DNA from: an uncultured Lachnospiraceae bacterium | GTDB taxonomy: Bacteria; Bacillota; Clostridia; Lachnospirales; Lachnospiraceae | Direction of reading: 5' to 3' | NCBI GenBank assembly: GCA_910588125.1 | Contig: CAJUPI010000048.1 | Location: 1-24,475, forward strand | Length of the DNA: 24,475 nt | Part shown: in pieces, positions 22,862-24,475 of the stretch | Position numbering within the stretch: the first letter of the stretch is position 1 | How the letters are laid out: each line of letters begins with the position of its first letter | Program-made: the position numbers and the translations under genes | The notes under the pieces: generated by a model | The model's input: only the letters and a program-made list of their open reading frames with translations | Told to the model about the DNA's origin: nothing | The model's database searches: none

Positions 22862-24247
22862 TTAGCTCCTCTTTGATTTTTCTTTGCCCAGCTCCGGCCA
22901 GACGGTGGCTAACATTGTCCCAAAACAGGCCAGTCCTCCTAAAAAGTTGGAAACGGGTTCTGCCATAAAGATCCCATTGACGCCAGGCTGAACGAGATGG
23001 GGCAGGATTATAATGAGTGGAATTACAATGATGATCTTGCGGAAAACTGAGAAAAACATCGCATTTTTTGATTTCCCCAAAGCGACGAATACAGATTGTC
23101 CGGCAAATTGCAGGGACATCATAAAAAAGCCGAAATAATAAATCTGCATGGCGGGAATGCCTGCTGCCACCAAATCTCCCTCATGGTTAAAAATGCGGAT
23201 AAAGAATTCGGGAAAGCCATGGACCAGTCCCCACATCACAGAGGTATAGGAGATGGATACCACAGACATGAAGATAATTGCCTGCTTGACTCTGCCATAT
23301 TGTTCCGCCCCATAATTATAGCCCATAACCGGCTGGGCGCTGTGGGTAAGGCCGCTGATTGGAAGGGAGATAACCTCCCGGACCGAGTTGATCACAGTCA
23401 TGATGCCAATATACACATCACCACCGAAACGGCCCAGGCTGGCATTATACATGATTTGGACCAGGCTGTTGGTGATGGACATGGTAAAGCCGGAAAGCCC
23501 CAGCCCGATAATGTCCAGAACACGCTGCCGTTTTAGGCGAAAGGCATCTTTCCTTAGTTTTAAAATCGCCTTATCACCAGTTAAAAACCGGAGGATCCAC
23601 AGGGCGGAAATTCCCTGGGACAGAATCGTGGCCCAGGCCGCTCCCTGGACACCGAGATCCAGGACAAAAATGAACAGGGGGTCCAAGACCAGGTTGGCGA
23701 CGGCTCCGAGCAGCACCGTCAGCATGCCAATTTTTCCAAAGCCCTGAGAATTGATAAAGCTGTTCATGCCCAGCCCGATCATCACAAAAGTGCTGCCGAA
23801 CAGATAAATCGTGATATAGGAATCCGCATAGGATATCGTGGCGTCGGAGGCACCGAACAAATAAAGCATCGGACGCCTGAAAATGAGGCCCAGGACAGTC
23901 AGGGCCAGGCCGCAGAATACCATCAGAATAAAAGAATTGCCCATGATAAATTCGGCTTCCTCTTCATTGCCCCGTCCCCGCTGGATGGAACACAAGGGCG
24001 CGCCTCCCATGCCAAAAAGGTTGGCAAAGGCAATTACCATGGAGATAATGGGGAGGCAAAGTCCCAGTCCGGTGAGCGCCATCGTGGCGTTGTTGGGGAT
24101 TCGCCCGATATAAATCCGGTCAACAATATTATAGAGGACATTGATTAGCTGGGCCAGCGTCATGGGCAGGGCCAGTCCAAGGATATTTTTGATGATGCTT
24201 CCTTTTGAAAAGTCGTTTTTGCTGTCTGTGGTGAGAGAAGAAGCCAT
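22862..24247 (-). CDS. MATE-family efflux transporter
   Basis: A multidrug and toxin extrusion protein of the cytoplasmic membrane, which exports cationic compounds with Na+ or H+ antiport. The 461 residues contain about 12 hydrophobic segments in two similar halves. Family features include KNILGLALPMTLAQLINVLYNIVDRIYIGRI at the start and SGLTHSAQPVMGYNYGAEQYGRVKQAI at the beginning of the second half, closest to the MepA/NorM-like DinF group. A promoter lies 30-60 bases upstream. It is first in a probable MATE-hxlR-hscC operon. The substrate cannot be told from sequence. Confidence 0.95.
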   Translation of the reverse strand: MASSLTTDSKNDFSKGSIIKNILGLALPMTLAQLINVLYNIVDRIYIGRIPNNATMALTGLGLCLPIISMVIAFANLFGMGGAPLCSIQRGRGNEEEAEFIMGNSFILMVFCGLALTVLGLIFRRPMLYLFGASDATISYADSYITIYLFGSTFVMIGLGMNSFINSQGFGKIGMLTVLLGAVANLVLDPLFIFVLDLGVQGAAWATILSQGISALWILRFLTGDKAILKLRKDAFRLKRQRVLDIIGLGLSGFTMSITNSLVQIMYNASLGRFGGDVYIGIMTVINSVREVISLPISGLTHSAQPVMGYNYGAEQYGRVKQAIIFMSVVSISYTSVMWGLVHGFPEFFIRIFNHEGDLVAAGIPAMQIYYFGFFMMSLQFAGQSVFVALGKSKNAMFFSVFRKIIIVIPLIIILPHLVQPGVNGIFMAEPVSNFLGGLACFGTMLATVWPELGKEKSKRS

Positions 24248-24277
24248 GGAGGGGGACCGCCTTTCCTGTTTCAGGTA

Positions 24278-24306
24278 ATAGTAACATATTTTGCTTTTCT
24301 GTTCAA
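24278..24306 (-). promoter_or_regulatory. Promoter of the MATE operon
   Basis: On the minus strand TTGAAC (24306-24301) and TACTAT (24283-24278) are 17 bases apart, with the start codon about 30 bases beyond. Confidence 0.6.
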
Positions 24307-24394
24307 CTCGGTTGTGGAAGATATCCTCAGGATTTGGTAACAGAAATTCTTACGAAATTATGATGATTTTCATGCAAAACATTAACGTATACTA

Positions 24395-24423
24395 TTGACA
24401 TTTATAATCTTAAAATATATACT
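24395..24423 (+). promoter_or_regulatory. Strong promoter pointing out of the window
   Basis: Perfect TTGACA (24395-24400), 17-base AT-rich spacer and TATACT (24418-24423) on the plus strand. The predicted start is near 24430, directly before a perfect hairpin. The gene served would lie right of the window. Confidence 0.7.
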
Positions 24424-24431
24424 ATTACTAC

Positions 24432-24461
24432 GGCTATTAAAAATCGACATTTTTAATAGCC
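24432..24461. repeat. Perfect 13-bp inverted repeat after the edge promoter
   Basis: GGCTATTAAAAAT and ATTTTTAATAGCC flank a CGAC loop. Beginning at the predicted transcription start, it could be an operator for a dimeric repressor or a 5' RNA hairpin. ATATTTTTC behind it also allows a terminator reading, though the stem is AT-rich. Confidence 0.65.
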
Positions 24462-24475
24462 ATATTTTTCAATGT

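Noticed and set aside
1..24475. CRISPR arrays, rRNA, tRNA genes and insertion sequences with transposase
   Set aside because: No regularly spaced repeats, no rRNA or tRNA cloverleaf other than the tmRNA ends, and no transposase or integrase reading frame were seen.

Overview
The window looks like chromosomal DNA of a Gram-positive anaerobe of the Clostridia, most likely a Lachnospiraceae member. The signs are strong AGGAGG-type ribosome binding sites, sigma-A promoters with 17-18 bp spacers, a phenylalanine T-box, a tmRNA without an encoded CCA, and the order eno-secG-rnr-smpB. Most genes have balanced-to-GC-rich codon use; one gene next to ssrA is clearly AT-rich. The taxon is an inference from gene content, not from a marker comparison.

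Layout, left to right. (1) 1-5057: a dispersed repeat at the edge, then ilvN-ilvC (branched-chain amino acid synthesis) from a good promoter, a small secreted protein with a cell-wall-binding motif, a LysR regulator on the minus strand, and divergent nagB followed by a cysteine-cluster (YkgJ-type) protein. (2) 5058-5745 has no protein gene. It holds a 169-bp MITE-like inverted-repeat element, a promoter, a phenylalanine T-box with its terminator, and a partial copy of the dispersed repeat. (3) 5746-13658: pheS-pheT under T-box control, eno with its ribosome binding site inside a hairpin, and secG-rnr-smpB. (4) 13684-17328: a LysR regulator divergent from aspartate ammonia-lyase, with a perfect 18-bp palindrome between them, then a branched-chain aminotransferase with its own promoter. 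(5) 17502-18827: promoter, ssrA (tmRNA) and terminator, then an AT-rich NYN + OST-HTH putative RNA-binding nuclease. (6) 18899-24247, all on the minus strand in transcription order: MATE exporter, HxlR regulator, short HscC-type Hsp70, and a membrane-anchored protein with a degenerate J domain. The right edge carries a strong plus-strand promoter followed by a perfect hairpin, pointing to a gene outside the window.

How the genes work together: ilvN, ilvC and ilvE belong to valine/isoleucine/leucine metabolism but are in separate transcription units. rnr, smpB and ssrA are the three partners of trans-translation (ribosome rescue and decay of the faulty mRNA), within 7 kb. The most unusual part is the Hsp70/J-like pair at the right end. 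It resembles in layout the HscC-DjlB/DjlC specialised chaperone pair of Escherichia coli, but in a Gram-positive setting, with HPE in place of HPD and a large domain beyond a single membrane span. Two kinds of short inverted-repeat element also sit at gene boundaries: one supplies the stop codon of its neighbour, and the other occurs three times.
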